A stretch of 64,000 bases of DNA from Nematostella vectensis (taxonomy: Eukaryota; Cnidaria; Anthozoa; Actiniaria; Edwardsiidae), in assembly GCF_932526225.1 (NCBI RefSeq), contig NC_064047.1, forward strand, positions 10,155,494-10,219,493, in the 5' to 3' direction. A program made the translations under genes and the position numbers. A model generated the notes under the pieces. That model did no database searches and had not been told where the DNA came from. It saw only the letters and a list, made by a program, of their open reading frames with translations. Every line of letters begins with the position of its first letter. Positions within the stretch are counted from its first letter, which is position 1. Positions 22,191 to 34,000 of this stretch are shown here, one piece after another.

Positions 22191-22328
22191 TTATCGCTTC
22201 TCGTACTTCCTCACCTCCTCGGCGCTCATGCGTTTGACGTCGTCGTGAGTCAGGGCCTTGCCTACCATTTCTCTCGACTTCCCCGAGGCTACGAGAATCG
22301 CGAGTTTCTTCCTCGCGTCTGCTATCTG
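22191..22328 (-). CDS. Short conserved-looking coding fragment
   Basis: A 45-codon reading segment on the minus strand, bounded by stops, with coding-like charged sequence (IADARKKLAILVASGKSR, then DDVKRMSAEEVRKYEKR). No start codon of its own is evident, so it is probably part of a broken gene lying between the capsid gene and the small membrane proteins. The neighbouring DNA from 21910 to 22190 may hold the rest but I could not follow it. Confidence 0.4.
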   Translation of the reverse strand, partial: QIADARKKLAILVASGKSREMVGKALTHDDVKRMSAEEVRKYEKR

Positions 22329-22357
22329 CTATATATTTCCGTCAGCCAACAGCCAGT

Positions 22358-23362
22358 CTATCTAAAAGGATCCAAGATACCAGGGCTCAGTAGCGAAAAT
22401 ATAAATATAGTAGTGTGAAGAAAGATGCTACGATTCCCAACTTTTAGACACCGCCTTTTCTCCTCCCTCCAGAAGTCCGTGGGGCGCAGTCCCTGGCTGA
22501 AGACCTTGTTTGGCATGCCGTCGATTGTAACGTGAACGCTCTTGCTGTCGGGGTACACGAACTTCTCAGAGTCGCAAGCCCCTGCCGTGTATGGCTCCAC
22601 AAAGAGGAGCAACAGATCATTCATAGACCTTCGCGGCAGGTTGACACTCTCGTTGATTATGCTGTCCGTCCCTTTGCTAATCACGAAGGTCTTGTGGAGG
22701 TTCACTTGCTCGTAGAAGAACGTTGTGCCGTTTTGGTAGGCGGCGGCTGCAGACCGGGCGAGGTTGTCGTCCCTCAGGCTTTTGTATTCCAGCTCTAGAT
22801 TTTTGATGCCGTAGGATAATTCGGCAGCATCGCTTCCGACTACTACCTGGTCAACCGTTGCGTGCGTGATCTCGAAGAGCAGCGCGTCGGAGAGCGCCCT
22901 TGGGTACAGTACGCCGTGGTCCGTCAGCAGAGAATGGTCTAGCGGGATGGTGTACTTCGCCCCGTGGGCGGCGTTTAGAGCGTTCTCCTTGGCGTTATTA
23001 GTCGCTTTATCGCCAGCCTTGTGCATGTTTTCTGACTGAATGCCCTGCTCCAGGCGGTCCTCTCTCTCGACCTTGGACAGGTAAAGCTCCTCATACGTCT
23101 TGAAGACATCGTAGCGGTTGGTGTCCTGGAGCGTTTCTCCTGCAAACGTGATTTGCAGGCGGCTCACGAGATTTCGGCCGACGTTGTTCACGACGGTATT
23201 ATTTGCTTGGCCTGAGATGAAAAGATCGAAACCGACCCTCAAGGAGCCAGGCACAAGCGTGACGCCTTCCGATAGATTTGGGACCGCCACATATAGCGTC
23301 TCGCCGGGGGAAGCCGTCGACGGGTTGAGAGTGACCCAGTGAACAGTTCTCTCGGCTTTCAA
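22358..23362 (-). pseudogene. Capsid-like (double jelly-roll type) protein, C-terminus lost
   Basis: The largest minus-strand frame of the element. It is open from about 23443 but has no ATG before 23362 (TTG there), so the start is undefined. The protein is rich in beta-strand-like segments. The N-terminal third carries VNNVGRNLVSRLQITFAGE, then a YDVFKTYEELYL segment, matching the pattern of double-jelly-roll major capsid proteins of large DNA viruses and Polintons (a VGxxLI strand, then a GG/AG turn and an acidic YEEL-like helix). Homology-like sequence ends near 22450, after LRPTDFWREEKRR; the last about 30 codons are hydrophobic and unlike the rest. The usual C-terminal strands are therefore missing. 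Capsid assignment is by pattern, not by search. Confidence 0.6.
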
Positions 23363-23445
23363 CCCCAGAGGAGTTCTGGGTGTTCGTTGGGGGTCAAGTT
23401 TATCGCTGACTTCTCCCTGGGCTAGTAGGCAGCATCGCGAACTTC

Positions 23446-23562
23446 ATGTTTAAGGCTGCAGGGGAAGCGGTGAAATTCCTTGTCGAGAATGCGTGGCTGC
23501 TCATTCTAGCCGTAGCCGCGTTCTTGGTTCGTCGAATGCAAAGCAATCATCGGAACAAGTAG
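23446..23562 (+). CDS. Possible 38-residue single-span membrane peptide
   Basis: ATG 23446 to TAG 23562 on the plus strand encodes a short peptide with a charged start (FKAAGEAVKF), one strong membrane segment (WLLILAVAAFLVRR) and a basic tail. It runs against the surrounding minus-strand genes and starts where the capsid frame closes. It could be a real small membrane protein or chance. Confidence 0.3.
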   Translation: MFKAAGEAVKFLVENAWLLILAVAAFLVRRMQSNHRNK

Positions 23563-24482
23563 TACGCCGCGGCCACTGCGAGCACCGACAACCCCGCCTT
23601 GAGGGCGGTGTGGTCACTCTTTTCGCCCGTCCGGGTGCGCTTGCCGTCCCGGCGGCGGTCATGCTATGCGCAGCATGCATACGTGAAGAGGGGGCAGGCG
23701 CCTCGCCCTCTGCGTGCGCTTTCGAAGGTGCTAAAGCCTTGCTTCGCCGCCGGAACGGCACGCGGTCGATCCTCGGATCAGTCACGTGTTGCACCCTAGG
23801 ATGCCCACCGGCCATGTTTGAGCACCGACTGGCTTTGTCTCGGTATTGATCGCGTTTGCGCCGAGCGTCATGTGCCGAGTCTACTGTGGCTTTCTGCAGT
23901 TTATTGTTGTAGCCCACGACGCTTTGCGTGTTTATCACGAGATCGCTCAGCATCAGCCACACTCCTGGTGCGACCGCAAGGCTCAGTCTCACCTTGGCCT
24001 CCTGCACGGCTAACTGGTACCTTTGCACGCTTTGAGCGATGTCGTTTTCTATGATCGCGTCTTCAAGCACCTTCGTGAACTCCACCTGCGCCTCCATGGC
24101 CGGCCCACCGGCTCCCGCGATAGAGGAACGGACGTTTACCTGCGCGCCAAGCACTGTGTAGACGAACGCCTCGACCGTTCCGTTCCATCAGAAGTCCGGA
24201 TTACGCGGCAAACCGAATTCTATACATAGACGCTCGAAAGCGGCCTTCTTGTAGGGGTTACCTTTTTGCGTGAACGGGCTGTCGCCAGGCAGGGGGGCGC
24301 CGAGCTCGTAGAGTATCCTCCGCGTGGTAAAGTAGACGTGAAACCTTAGAAACCCCCTGATGACAGAGGGGAGAGTGGCGAAAGCGGGGTCGGTTAGGGA
24401 CACCCCGCATCCGGCGGTTGCGCACCAGACCGCAAAGTTGAGTTGCTGTGGCCACTACCCATAGGAAGGCTCCGATAGCCAC
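23501..24482 (-). pseudogene. Unidentified broken element gene (possible minor capsid protein)
   Basis: Three blocks seem to belong together. 24482 to about 24425 has a hydrophobic start (IGAFLWVVATAT). After a frame change, 24403-24188 gives SVIRGFLRFHVYFTTRRI and FERLCIEFGLPRNPDF, ending in TGA. The same frame continues past that stop with VEAFVYTVLG, then a helical region (VLEDAIIENDIAQSVQ). The 3' part (below about 23800) becomes low-complexity and contains VPFRRR at the repeated motif. Position next to the capsid gene suggests a structural protein, but I recognise no family. It is equally possible that 24188-24482 and 23501-24187 are two genes. Confidence 0.4.
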
Positions 24483-24670
24483 CGGCGAGACTCCTTGGCG
24501 GACTTGTGCGTGACTACTGTCTCTTTGAATATGTCTCGGACCCTAGTCGTGAATTATTTGTCCTCAGCCACGTGTATCTCTAGCTGCGTGAGTAGTGGGG
24601 TGATGTCTGAGGTCGTGCTCTCCACGGAATTGCCTCCTCGTTCAGCATCCGCCAGCCTTACCAATCCATG

Positions 24671-24749
24671 CCTAAAATGGGGCTGGGAGGTGAGGAGGGG
24701 CCCAATGCATCTCCCAAGGGGGTTTCACTCAAACCACCCAGTCCCCCCC
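24671..24749. repeat. Right terminal inverted repeat
   Basis: The reverse complement of this segment matches 14790-14868, starting with the G run and ACTGGGTGGTTTGAGTGAAA and ending with CCCCATTTTAGGC. Only one subunit is present here, against three at the left end. Confidence 0.9.
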
Positions 24750-24755
24750 TTACTA
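24750..24755. repeat. Target-site duplication, right copy (TTACTA)
   Basis: Identical to 14784-14789. Confidence 0.75.
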
Positions 24756-27700
24756 ATTTTCCACAACTATTTGAATAAAAATAAATAAACAAATTAGAAA
24801 GTATGCAAGATGCAGACAATATAAGAGCAAAAACAATATAGGTAATAAAGGTTGCATTTAGTTTTTTTTATTTTCGAAGAGAAAATTCTTCTGTAATTGT
24901 AAAATTAAAGTTGTTATGATAATGTTGAAAAAATGCTGCTGTATCTTTGAAAAGACTAAATACACAGAATATAAAGACAAGGTCTTCTTTAGCAATATAT
25001 GACAGGATGATATTTGTCAGCCTTTATTAAATATCTCAACGCAGTCAATAAAGTATAGAGAGAACGAAGAATATCAAAGGATGTTGTTATGCTCAACATG
25101 TTTGATCACGACCACGAATTCTCAAAGCAAACTCAAGAAGCAAATGTAAAAATCCAACAAGCTAAGTGGCATTGATACAGTAACTAGACTACTACGTATT
25201 TCTGTCGTTAAATTCTTACTTACCGTGAGGAAGTAATAGAACTTGTGAGTATTTACGTATTTACATCAAAACAAGGATATATGACTTTGATATGGCATCT
25301 TGACGTCAAACTAAAGCTGGTAGTGTAGATCCTCCATAGTCCTCCTCTATTGTCCTCTTTTTAGCTGTTGCGACGGGCGGGATTCACGAACACTCGGGTA
25401 GAATTTACTATCGACTCGTACTTCAGACAAAACGGTTCCTAAAAGACTTCAGTCCATTTGAATCCGCATACTTTCTCATTAAATACTGCCTTTTTTTTCT
25501 GTGAACATACGAACTTTGAACTAAAACCACATAAAAGCGTAAGACCGAGAGGGGCCTTAGAGTTGCGCGGCTGGATTACTGGCTGGCTGGCTGATTTGTG
25601 ACACCACAGGGTAACCGCGCGATGACCACAAAACCAAGTCGCATAGCTTACCATATTTCTATACCTATGGAGCTCCGCGCGCGGCCTGCGGCCGCGCTGG
25701 CTCCGCTATAAATATAGCTTAGAGGATGGTGATCAATATTAAGACCGGTGCCTACCGGTACCATTAGCGGATCCACAAATAAAGAGCAATTAATATTTTT
25801 TAGAAACCTGGTGTTGCGGGTACCTTGTCGTAAGATTTTCATACCTTTTCAAGACACAAAAAAGATCAAAATGCACATATTTCAAAACAATTTCTATCAT
25901 TTTAGCTGTATTCTATGAAATTCCGTGCCAAAAAAACATATAAATAGCTATAAAAAGCTACATTTGAAGAAGGAAAACTTACTGGAACTCAGGCCCCACG
26001 CCGCTTTATTTACATTCCTTTTGCTACAATATGACTGATTTTTGTTCATTGAAAAAGCACAAATAGGTGGTGCACATGAATTTTCCAAGAAATTTTCTTT
26101 TAATGTGTTCTCTAAGTATTATATTAACGGCTACAGAGCTTTAATTCAACCAGCGCGGTTGTAATTAAAAGGCCCGTCAGCAGGAAAAAATGTGTTACCG
26201 ATCGAGGGAGATTTTTCATAGCCGGTTGTGCGTGGATAAATTATTCCATGACAACTCGGATCATTTGTTTATCCTTTCGTTACGGCCCTATGTTATTTTT
26301 AAAATCAAATTATCACAATTGTTTCCGAGGCGAGAGCCAAATCGGAGAAGCCGAAAACCCTAGCTAATAGCGTTCCATGATTAATATATATTAATATATT
26401 ATAAGCACTGTATTTTTCGTAGTGCCTCTGCTGGTCAGCTTTTTTCGTTCTTAAGTGCTTTCGAGCATTAATACCGCAAATTTGTGACAATTCCTGTGCC
26501 ATTTTGCGCTATTTGCGACAAAGAGTCCTTGATACATAAAGAATGAGCTTTTTTTACCTAAAATACGCGATTTTACGAGGTACTTACAGCATATACAGTG
26601 CCAATATAAGCCGCCATCTTGGATAACCGTGAGGAGGAATGGGTTTAGCTTTGAAAACTTTTTCTCTTACATAAAGCGTTTTAATGCAGCCGACGACAGT
26701 TTTATCTTGAAATATTAACCAATACCAATATATGTTTCCCCTACAAAAAAAAAAAAAAACAATCAGATATTTCGCCTTAGTTCTGGAAATACAAGGTCTT
26801 TTAAATTTCACCACAGGGAGCCCGTGATAGACGCTTTTCTCTAATTTTTATTCCGTTGTTACACAAAATCCTCAAGTGGTACCGGTGGGCACCGGTCTCA
26901 ATATTAATTAGCATCCTCTTGGCTATCTTTATGCCAAGTTTGGTGCTTTTGTCCGCCATGTATAGATTGAAACACTAAGCGACCGGACTATATAGTCCGA
27001 GGAGGACTGGGTACTTGCCCTAGTGAAGGCAGGTTCGTGGGAATTAAAAAAAAAAATAAAAAATAAAAATAGACAGTCTTTGCATTTGAATATATTTTCT
27101 CGTGTAGAAAAACATCGAGTAAAAGAACATGCGTAGTCAACAAGCAGTTTCCAGAATAGAATTATGATCCGTTGTTATTTTCCGTAAGCTTGTCGTCACG
27201 AAACAATTCGTACGCCATAATTTGGTAATTATTCTTTTTTCTAGCCTCGAACAAGTGCGCATTGTTTATTTAAATATTTATTCCTCCTTTTCTTTTACGG
27301 AAGTTTATTTAAAGAATGTTCCCCACCCACATACGAGCGTCATTGGTTTTAGCCAATCTCAGGAAATATTCCCGCCTTTCACGTCTATACGAAATGCGTT
27401 GTTTTTACTCTTTTAATATCTACAACTTTCATCTTTTTTTATTTCATGTTCTATTGGTTAAAAAATATAAACAGTAAAAGGCAGGTTAACAACTTCCTAT
27501 GGAAATTCCGGTTAATATACAGCATGTGTAGTAGGCGAGATTTTATTTTTATAAAATTAAAGAAAAAAAAATATTTACATCAACAAAGGGAACAAAAATG
27601 GACCTGAAGCTCGGGTTAGTTTAAATAAAGTGGTACTTACTGCAAAAATTGATGTAGCCCATATATATAAAAAAATATATTTTTGCCATCTTGTCGGATG

Positions 27701-28062
27701 ATTGAATTTTTTTTATACATTTAAAGAAAATTGCCCTGCCTTTTTTTACAAATTACAATGACGTTACACAATCACGCAAGCTGGTGAACAGGACTAATTT
27801 TGAGTCGAGGAAAAAACTTTAGATTTTTCTATTCCAACTAATGGTTAGATAAAGGGAACCCTGAATGGAAGATTTTATCATTGTTCGTAATCGCTTTTGA
27901 TTGCGTGACCGATTAAAATAGGATTAATTTATTCACCATTTCATGTAACCACGCAGAATGTGCATTCTCCCGGGAGCTAACATGTAAATTCACGTTTGTT
28001 GTAGCTTTAAAACTTACGTGGCTTTGTTACGGTCTGGAGATCACCACTACAAGCCAGGCCCT
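24756..28062. other. Intergenic or intronic AT-rich DNA, no gene recognised
   Basis: AT-rich sequence on the right of the mobile element. It contains the inverted repeat pair at about 25700-25765 and 26876-26935 described separately, and a single copy of the 12-kb repeat core near 26990. If the exon at 14653-14712 is real, upstream exons of that minus-strand gene should be here or further right; I could not find them convincingly. The segment just before 28063 should hold the promoter of the JmjC gene. Confidence 0.5.
25700..27030. repeat. Inverted repeat pair (25700-25765 and 26876-26935), possible non-autonomous element
   Basis: The reverse complement of the left arm contains GGTACCGGTAGGCACCGGTC, then AATATT and CATCCTCT. 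The right arm has the same blocks with a few changes (GGTACCGGTGGGCACCGGTC). Outside the right arm, 26935-26990 matches the reverse complement of 12685-12745. These are ends or pieces of a dispersed element; the boundaries are not fixed. Confidence 0.6.
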
Positions 28063-31000
28063 ATGGCATTCGCAAAGCTTTTACACCTGGTTTTTATACG
28101 ATTTATTTTTGTGGAATGTTGTTTGGCTGAACTAAGCGCTGATCCCGCTACATGGCCGGGACATTTAGAACCCTTGGGAGCTAAAAATCCCAAAATATCG
28201 CTCGAAAGTTTGGAAACTTTTCCAGAACCTAAGGAATTCTTTGAGAAATATGCGAGCAAAAAACAGCCTGTGTTATTTAAAGGTGGTGCGAAATTATCAC
28301 CAGCGTTTGAAAAGTGGACAGACGAGTATTTCCTCTCCTTGCCAGAAGCAAAGGAAACCAAGGTATTCGCAGAACAAGGAAAGAAAGAAAACCGAAGCAA
28401 TGCCGGAAAGGATATCTCTTTCCACGAATTTGTGAGCAACTACAAGAAAAACGATATCTACATGGTTCATGGAGTTTTGCCCTTTTTACAGTGAGTTAAT
28501 TTGTTATTTTATATATGACATTTGCTGTATTATCATTTACAGGTGGCATGCAACTGGGCACGGATCATGGATAGGATATATGCTCGCGATGTTATCGCGA
28601 AACGCTATTCACATTAATCCTTGCAAATATTTAAGTATTCCGTTTAGTCTCAACCACTCAGGTTTTATCTAGTGCACAATACTGTTCCAATTTGTCTTCC
28701 TGTTTTGTGAATACTCGAGACAATTTCCCGTGGCGTCAAAACACAAGTTATAAATTACACACCGACTACACTCGAAATTAGCATTTTTGTCACTTCCTCG
28801 ATAATGCCTAGCGTGAGGGTAATTTGCAGATAATGATTGGCTGTTTTGTTTAAGATGTTAGTGACTTGCTGTACGATTTATGACAGTTTGATGATAGAGA
28901 TGGATAGGTCATTAGATCTTTAGGGGTGGGGGATGTACAGAGGTGTTTGTTTTGACAATGCCAATTTTTTATGGCTATTTGATTTGCAGAATTTCTATGT
29001 AAATTATTTTCACTGTGGTAAACCTTTTTTCAGGGGGTGGGGGACAATTGGACATTTTCTCCAGTGCCATAGCAGGCCTAGAAATATTGGGGGGGGGGGG
29101 GGGGGGGGGCACAATACAGAAAATATTGGGGTGCACAGCCACACCCCTCCTGGTTATTTCCCAGTGCCCCACCCCAGACATGACTGAAAAACCCTGAACA
29201 TGCGCACTTCGAAGAGATGGAGAAAGAAGATACAATTTCTTACAATGGCGATCAGTTCCTTGTATTCCATACTGATTTTTTCCCTTTTCAAAACACACAT
29301 AACATAAGGCCAAGAAATGCACATACCCAGATTTTGGCTTTTATAGATAATTTTTTTCTTGATCATCCTTGTGCTATGTATGACCTCAGGGATGAAAAAC
29401 TCAAATTTTAATGATACTTTACAAAAACTTGCATCAATTTGAAAAAAGTCGCTTTTGATAATTTGTTTGATATTACTCACTAAGTACTTATGGGAATTTT
29501 CCATCTTATTTGACGTAAAATGAGCTGATTGGAAAGCTGGATTGGATTGGTCAAGTCATGTTTTTTATCATGTCCCCACCCTCTGTTCTCACAATGCACT
29601 TGTTTTTTTTTCTTCAGGAAAGATGTACTCTTACCTCCACCTTTACAATGTGGAGAAGTTACAAAAAAAATGCTAGTTGATACAGTAAGTGTCTTTAGTG
29701 TCACACCATAGAGACAGTAGAGGGAAGGGAGGAGTGGGAAGGTCTACAGCACTAGAACATGGCCAAAGGAATCAGCAATTAACAACTCAACACATCACAT
29801 ACACAGGAAACCTATATACTGAAGACCACACAAAGATACCTGACCTTGAATAGGCAGCTTGCACTTACTGATCATGACTTTTTGAGTGGTGAATTCAAGC
29901 CAAAATAAACACTGGAATAATCTTACCAGTCATGCCAGAGAATAAGTAAAAAAAAAATGAATCTTTTAATGAATGAAACTTTGGCTTGTACAAATATTGT
30001 TTTCGCTATGATTTCACCAAACGTTGCATCAGATAATTAAATACAACGATGTTATCTTTGTAGCATAGCAATAACTAACTCCCCCCCCTCACTCACACAC
30101 ACCTACACCACCCCATGTGACCTACAACAGCAGATATGGGGTAGTGTCCCCTAGCTGAAAGCTTTCTAGTATAGTAATAAGTACTACCCCATGGGATAAA
30201 CAGCAGATACATGGGGTAGCGTACCCGATCTGAGAGCTATCTATCATAGCAATCACTTTTTGTTTCCTAGGTTATGTGGTTCAGTAGTGGTGGTACAAAA
30301 TCAGTACTCCATAATGATGACGTTGACAACATCAACTGTTTATTCAGTGGAACAAAGGAGCTTTTATTTATTGACTACAAGTACAAAAACAAGGTTAGAA
30401 TAATCATTTACCCTTTAGGGGTGAGACATCATTTGATATCTAAGGGGGGCATGGTATCACTTTTTTTTGGTTTTCTCCAGGGGAGTTTGTCAGGGAGAAG
30501 AGGCCTTGTGTAACCCCCTGTGTCATACATACCTTGTGTACCCCCCTTTGTCATACCTTGTGTACCCCCCTGTGTCATACATACCTTGTGTACCCCCCTG
30601 TGTCATACCTTGTGTACCCCCCTGTGTCATACATACCTTGTGTACCCCCTGTGTCATACCTTGTGTACCCCCCTGTCATACATACCTTGTGTACCCCCCT
30701 GTGTCATACATACCTTGTGTACCCCCTGTGTCATACCTTGTGTACCCCCCTGTGTCATACCTTGTGTACCCCCCTGTGCCATACCTTGTGTACCCCCCTG
30801 TGTCATACATACCTTGTGTACCCCCCTTTGTCATACCTTGTGTACCCCCCTGTGCCATACCTTGTGTACCCCCCTTTGTCATACCTTGTGTACCCCCCTT
30901 TGTCATACCTTGTGTACCCCCCTGTGTCATACCTTGTGTACCCCCCTGTGCCATACCTTGTGTACTCCCCTGTGTCATACATACCTTTTGTACCCCCCTG

Positions 31001-34000
31001 TGTCATACCTTGTGTACCCCCTTTGTCATACCTTGTGTACCCCCCTGTGTCATACATACCTTGTGTACCCCCCTGTGTCATACATACCTTGTGTACCCCC
31101 CTGTGTCATACATACCTTGTGTACCCCGTGTGTCATACCTTGTGTACCCCCCTGTGTCATACATACTTTGTGTACCCCCCTGTGTCATACATACCTTGTT
31201 TACCCCCCTGTGCCATACCTTGTGTACCCGCCTGTGTCATACCTTGTGTACCCCCCTGTGTCATACATACCTTGTGTACCCCGTGTGTCATACCTTGTGT
31301 ACCCCCCTGTGTCATACCTTGTGTACCCCCCTGTGTCATACATACCTTGTGTACCCCCCTTTGTCATACCTTGTGTACCCCCCTGTGCCATACCTTGTGT
31401 ACCCCCCTGTGTCATACATACCTTGTGTACCCCCTGTGTCATACCTTGTGTACCCCCCTGTGCCATACCTTGTGTACTCCCCTGTGTCATACATACCTTG
31501 TGTACCCCCCTGTGTCATACCTTGTGTACCCCCCTTTGTCATACCTTGTGTACCCCCCTGTGCCATACCTTGTGTACCCCCCTGTGTCATACATACCTTG
31601 TGTACCCCCTGTGTCATACCTTGTGTACCCCCCTGTGCCATACCTTGTGTACTCCCCTGTGTCATACATACCTTGTGTACCCCCCTGTGTCATACCTTGT
31701 GTACCCCCCTTTGTCATACCTTGTGTACCCCCCTGTGCCATACCTTGTGTACCCCCCTGTGTCATACCTTGTGTACCCCCCTTTGTCATACCTTGTGTAC
31801 CCCCCTGTGTCATACATACCTTGTGTACCCCCCTGTGCCATACCTTGTGTACTCCCCTGTGTCATACATACCTTGTGTACCCCCCTGTGTCATACCTTGT
31901 GTACCCCCCTTTGTCATACCTTGTGTACCCCCCTGTGCCATACCTTGTGTACCCCCCTGTGTCATACCTTGTGTACCCCCTGTGTCATACCTTGTGTACC
32001 CCCCTGTGTCATACCTTGTGTACCCCCCTGTGTCATACCTTGTGTACCCCCTGTGTCATACCTTGTGTACCCCCCTGTGTCATACCTTGTGTACCCCCCT
32101 GTGTCATACCTTGTGTACCCCCCTTTGTCATACCTTGTGTACCCCCCTGTGCCATACCTTGTGTACTCCCCTGTCATACATACCTTGTGTACCCCCCTGT
32201 GTCATACCTTGTGTACCCCCCTGTGCCATACCTTGTGTACTCCCCTGTGTCATACATACCTTGTGTACCCCCCTGTGTCATACCTTGTGTACCCCCCTTT
32301 GTCATACCTTGTGTACCCCCCTGTGCCATACCTTGTGTACCCCCCTGTGTCATACCTTTTGTACCACCTGTGTCATACCTTGTGTACCCCCCTGTGCCAT
32401 ACCTTGTGTACTCCCCTGTGTCATACATACCTTGTGTACCCCCCTTTTGTCATACCTTGTGTACCCCCCTGTGCCATACCTTGTGTACCCCCCTGTGCCA
32501 TACCTTGTGTACCCCCCTGTGTCATACATACCTTGTGTACCCCCCTGTGTCATACCTTGGTACCCCCCTGTGTAGCCCCTGTTTACAGCCCTGTCAGAAT
32601 AGATTTTATACTGCCTCTTCTTCGTAACCTGATGCTAATGTATATCTTTTTGGTGGTTAGGTGAAAATTGACCATCCAGTCGGAGGATATTCTGGTGTTG
32701 ATGTTGACAGGTAATATTCTCTTTTCCCCAAACTCTTAGTGTTGAGGCATGTACCCCCACCCCACCCCCCTTCTCTTCCAAAAATAGGTCAATTTTTTAT
32801 CCAAACCCGGAGCCAGGCTCAAAGGTCACTCATAAATTATATCGTACGGGTACACGTATCATGCTGCAATAGCACAGGTATTACTCAATATGTTTCACGT
32901 GAGAAACCTTACTATACACGTTTTTAAATCTTATTGGTCCTTATCTACCTATATAAAGAGCCACACCTAAAGTTGTCATTAGCTCTTTCGCTTTATAAGC
33001 TACAAGTACTGTAAAGAAACATTTGAAAATCGGTTAAATATGCCTTTTCATGCTTGAAGTGACATTAAATATAGGATTGTTAATATCCATAACACCTGCC
33101 TTTTAATATTCATATCTTTTCTTCCCTTCAAACTATTCATCCTCTTCTCGTTCAATTTTTTTTTTGCAAAGGAATACCCTAGGCATGTTAATTTGCTCTA
33201 AGAGCACTAGATCATCACCATGTTTTCATTTTCAGAGTTGATTTTACCAAGTACCCTGGTCTCAAGGAGGTTCAGTATTTTAATGTTACCATGGAACCTG
33301 GAGACTGCCTGTTTATCCCGTATAAATGGTTGGTATTTTCTCTCAAAGAGCTAAACCCCCCCCCTCCCCCTACCACCAGTGTGTAATAAGAACATAGGAA
33401 TAACATAGACAATTGAAAAAGAAAAGCATTTAAATTGAACCAATATGGTGACATCTTTTTTCCTCTCTCTTTATTATATTATTTGGATTACAAAACAATG
33501 TACAGTAATAATGCACACGTTTTCCAAATAAACCTTGGTCTATCTTTACATCCCCCCTCAACAAATTGTACAATTTCACCCCTAAACTTTTGTGTGGCCT
33601 GTAATAACCATGTTCCCACCTTTCCAGGTATCACCAAGTGCGTTCGCATGATCGTAACATTGCAGTGAATGTGTGGTGGACCCACAAGCCTGGCTATGTG
33701 CCTAATGATTGTGAAATGAGGATTGAAGCCCCTTTCACCCTAGACAAGTTTTACTTCTCTGCCTTGGCACAACAAGGGGGGTCTACCGAAGGGCCTGAGA
33801 ATCTCATGTGAGTACCTTAGCAGATAGAACTACAGTAATATTCAGGGGTGGATATCCACCCCCCTTTTTGGGTAAAAAAAGGCTTATTCAAAAGTCACTT
33901 TTTTTGAAGAAAATAAATTCCTTCGCATGATTGACTTTGCTGACGCAACAAATCCAATTCAGCGTGAAGTATTTTTAGATCTATGTGACCTACCAAGAAC

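Larger units (their letters stand above)
14784..24755. mobile_element. Polinton-like (virus-derived) element with TIRs and 6-bp TSD
   Basis: The ends are inverted repeats: the left starts GGGGGGACTGGGTGGTTTGA at 14790, and the right ends with its complement at 24749. Both are flanked by TTACTA (14784-14789 and 24750-24755). Because of G/C runs at the edge, the duplication could be read as 5-8 bp. The interior is visibly GC-rich against AT-rich flanks. Content: on the plus strand a zinc-binding ORF and a polymerase-like/SF1 helicase/HNH gene; on the minus strand a DDE integrase, small membrane proteins, a capsid-like protein and an unidentified broken gene. Integrase, capsid, TIRs and 6-bp duplication are Polinton/Maverick or Polinton-like-virus hallmarks. 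I found no packaging ATPase or cysteine protease. Nearly every large gene is broken, so this copy looks inactive. Confidence 0.85.

Noticed and set aside
30467-32664. Three overlapping frames of about 700 codons rich in Cys, Pro and Tyr
   Set aside because: Products of a stop-free 24/28-bp minisatellite inside an intron of the JmjC gene.
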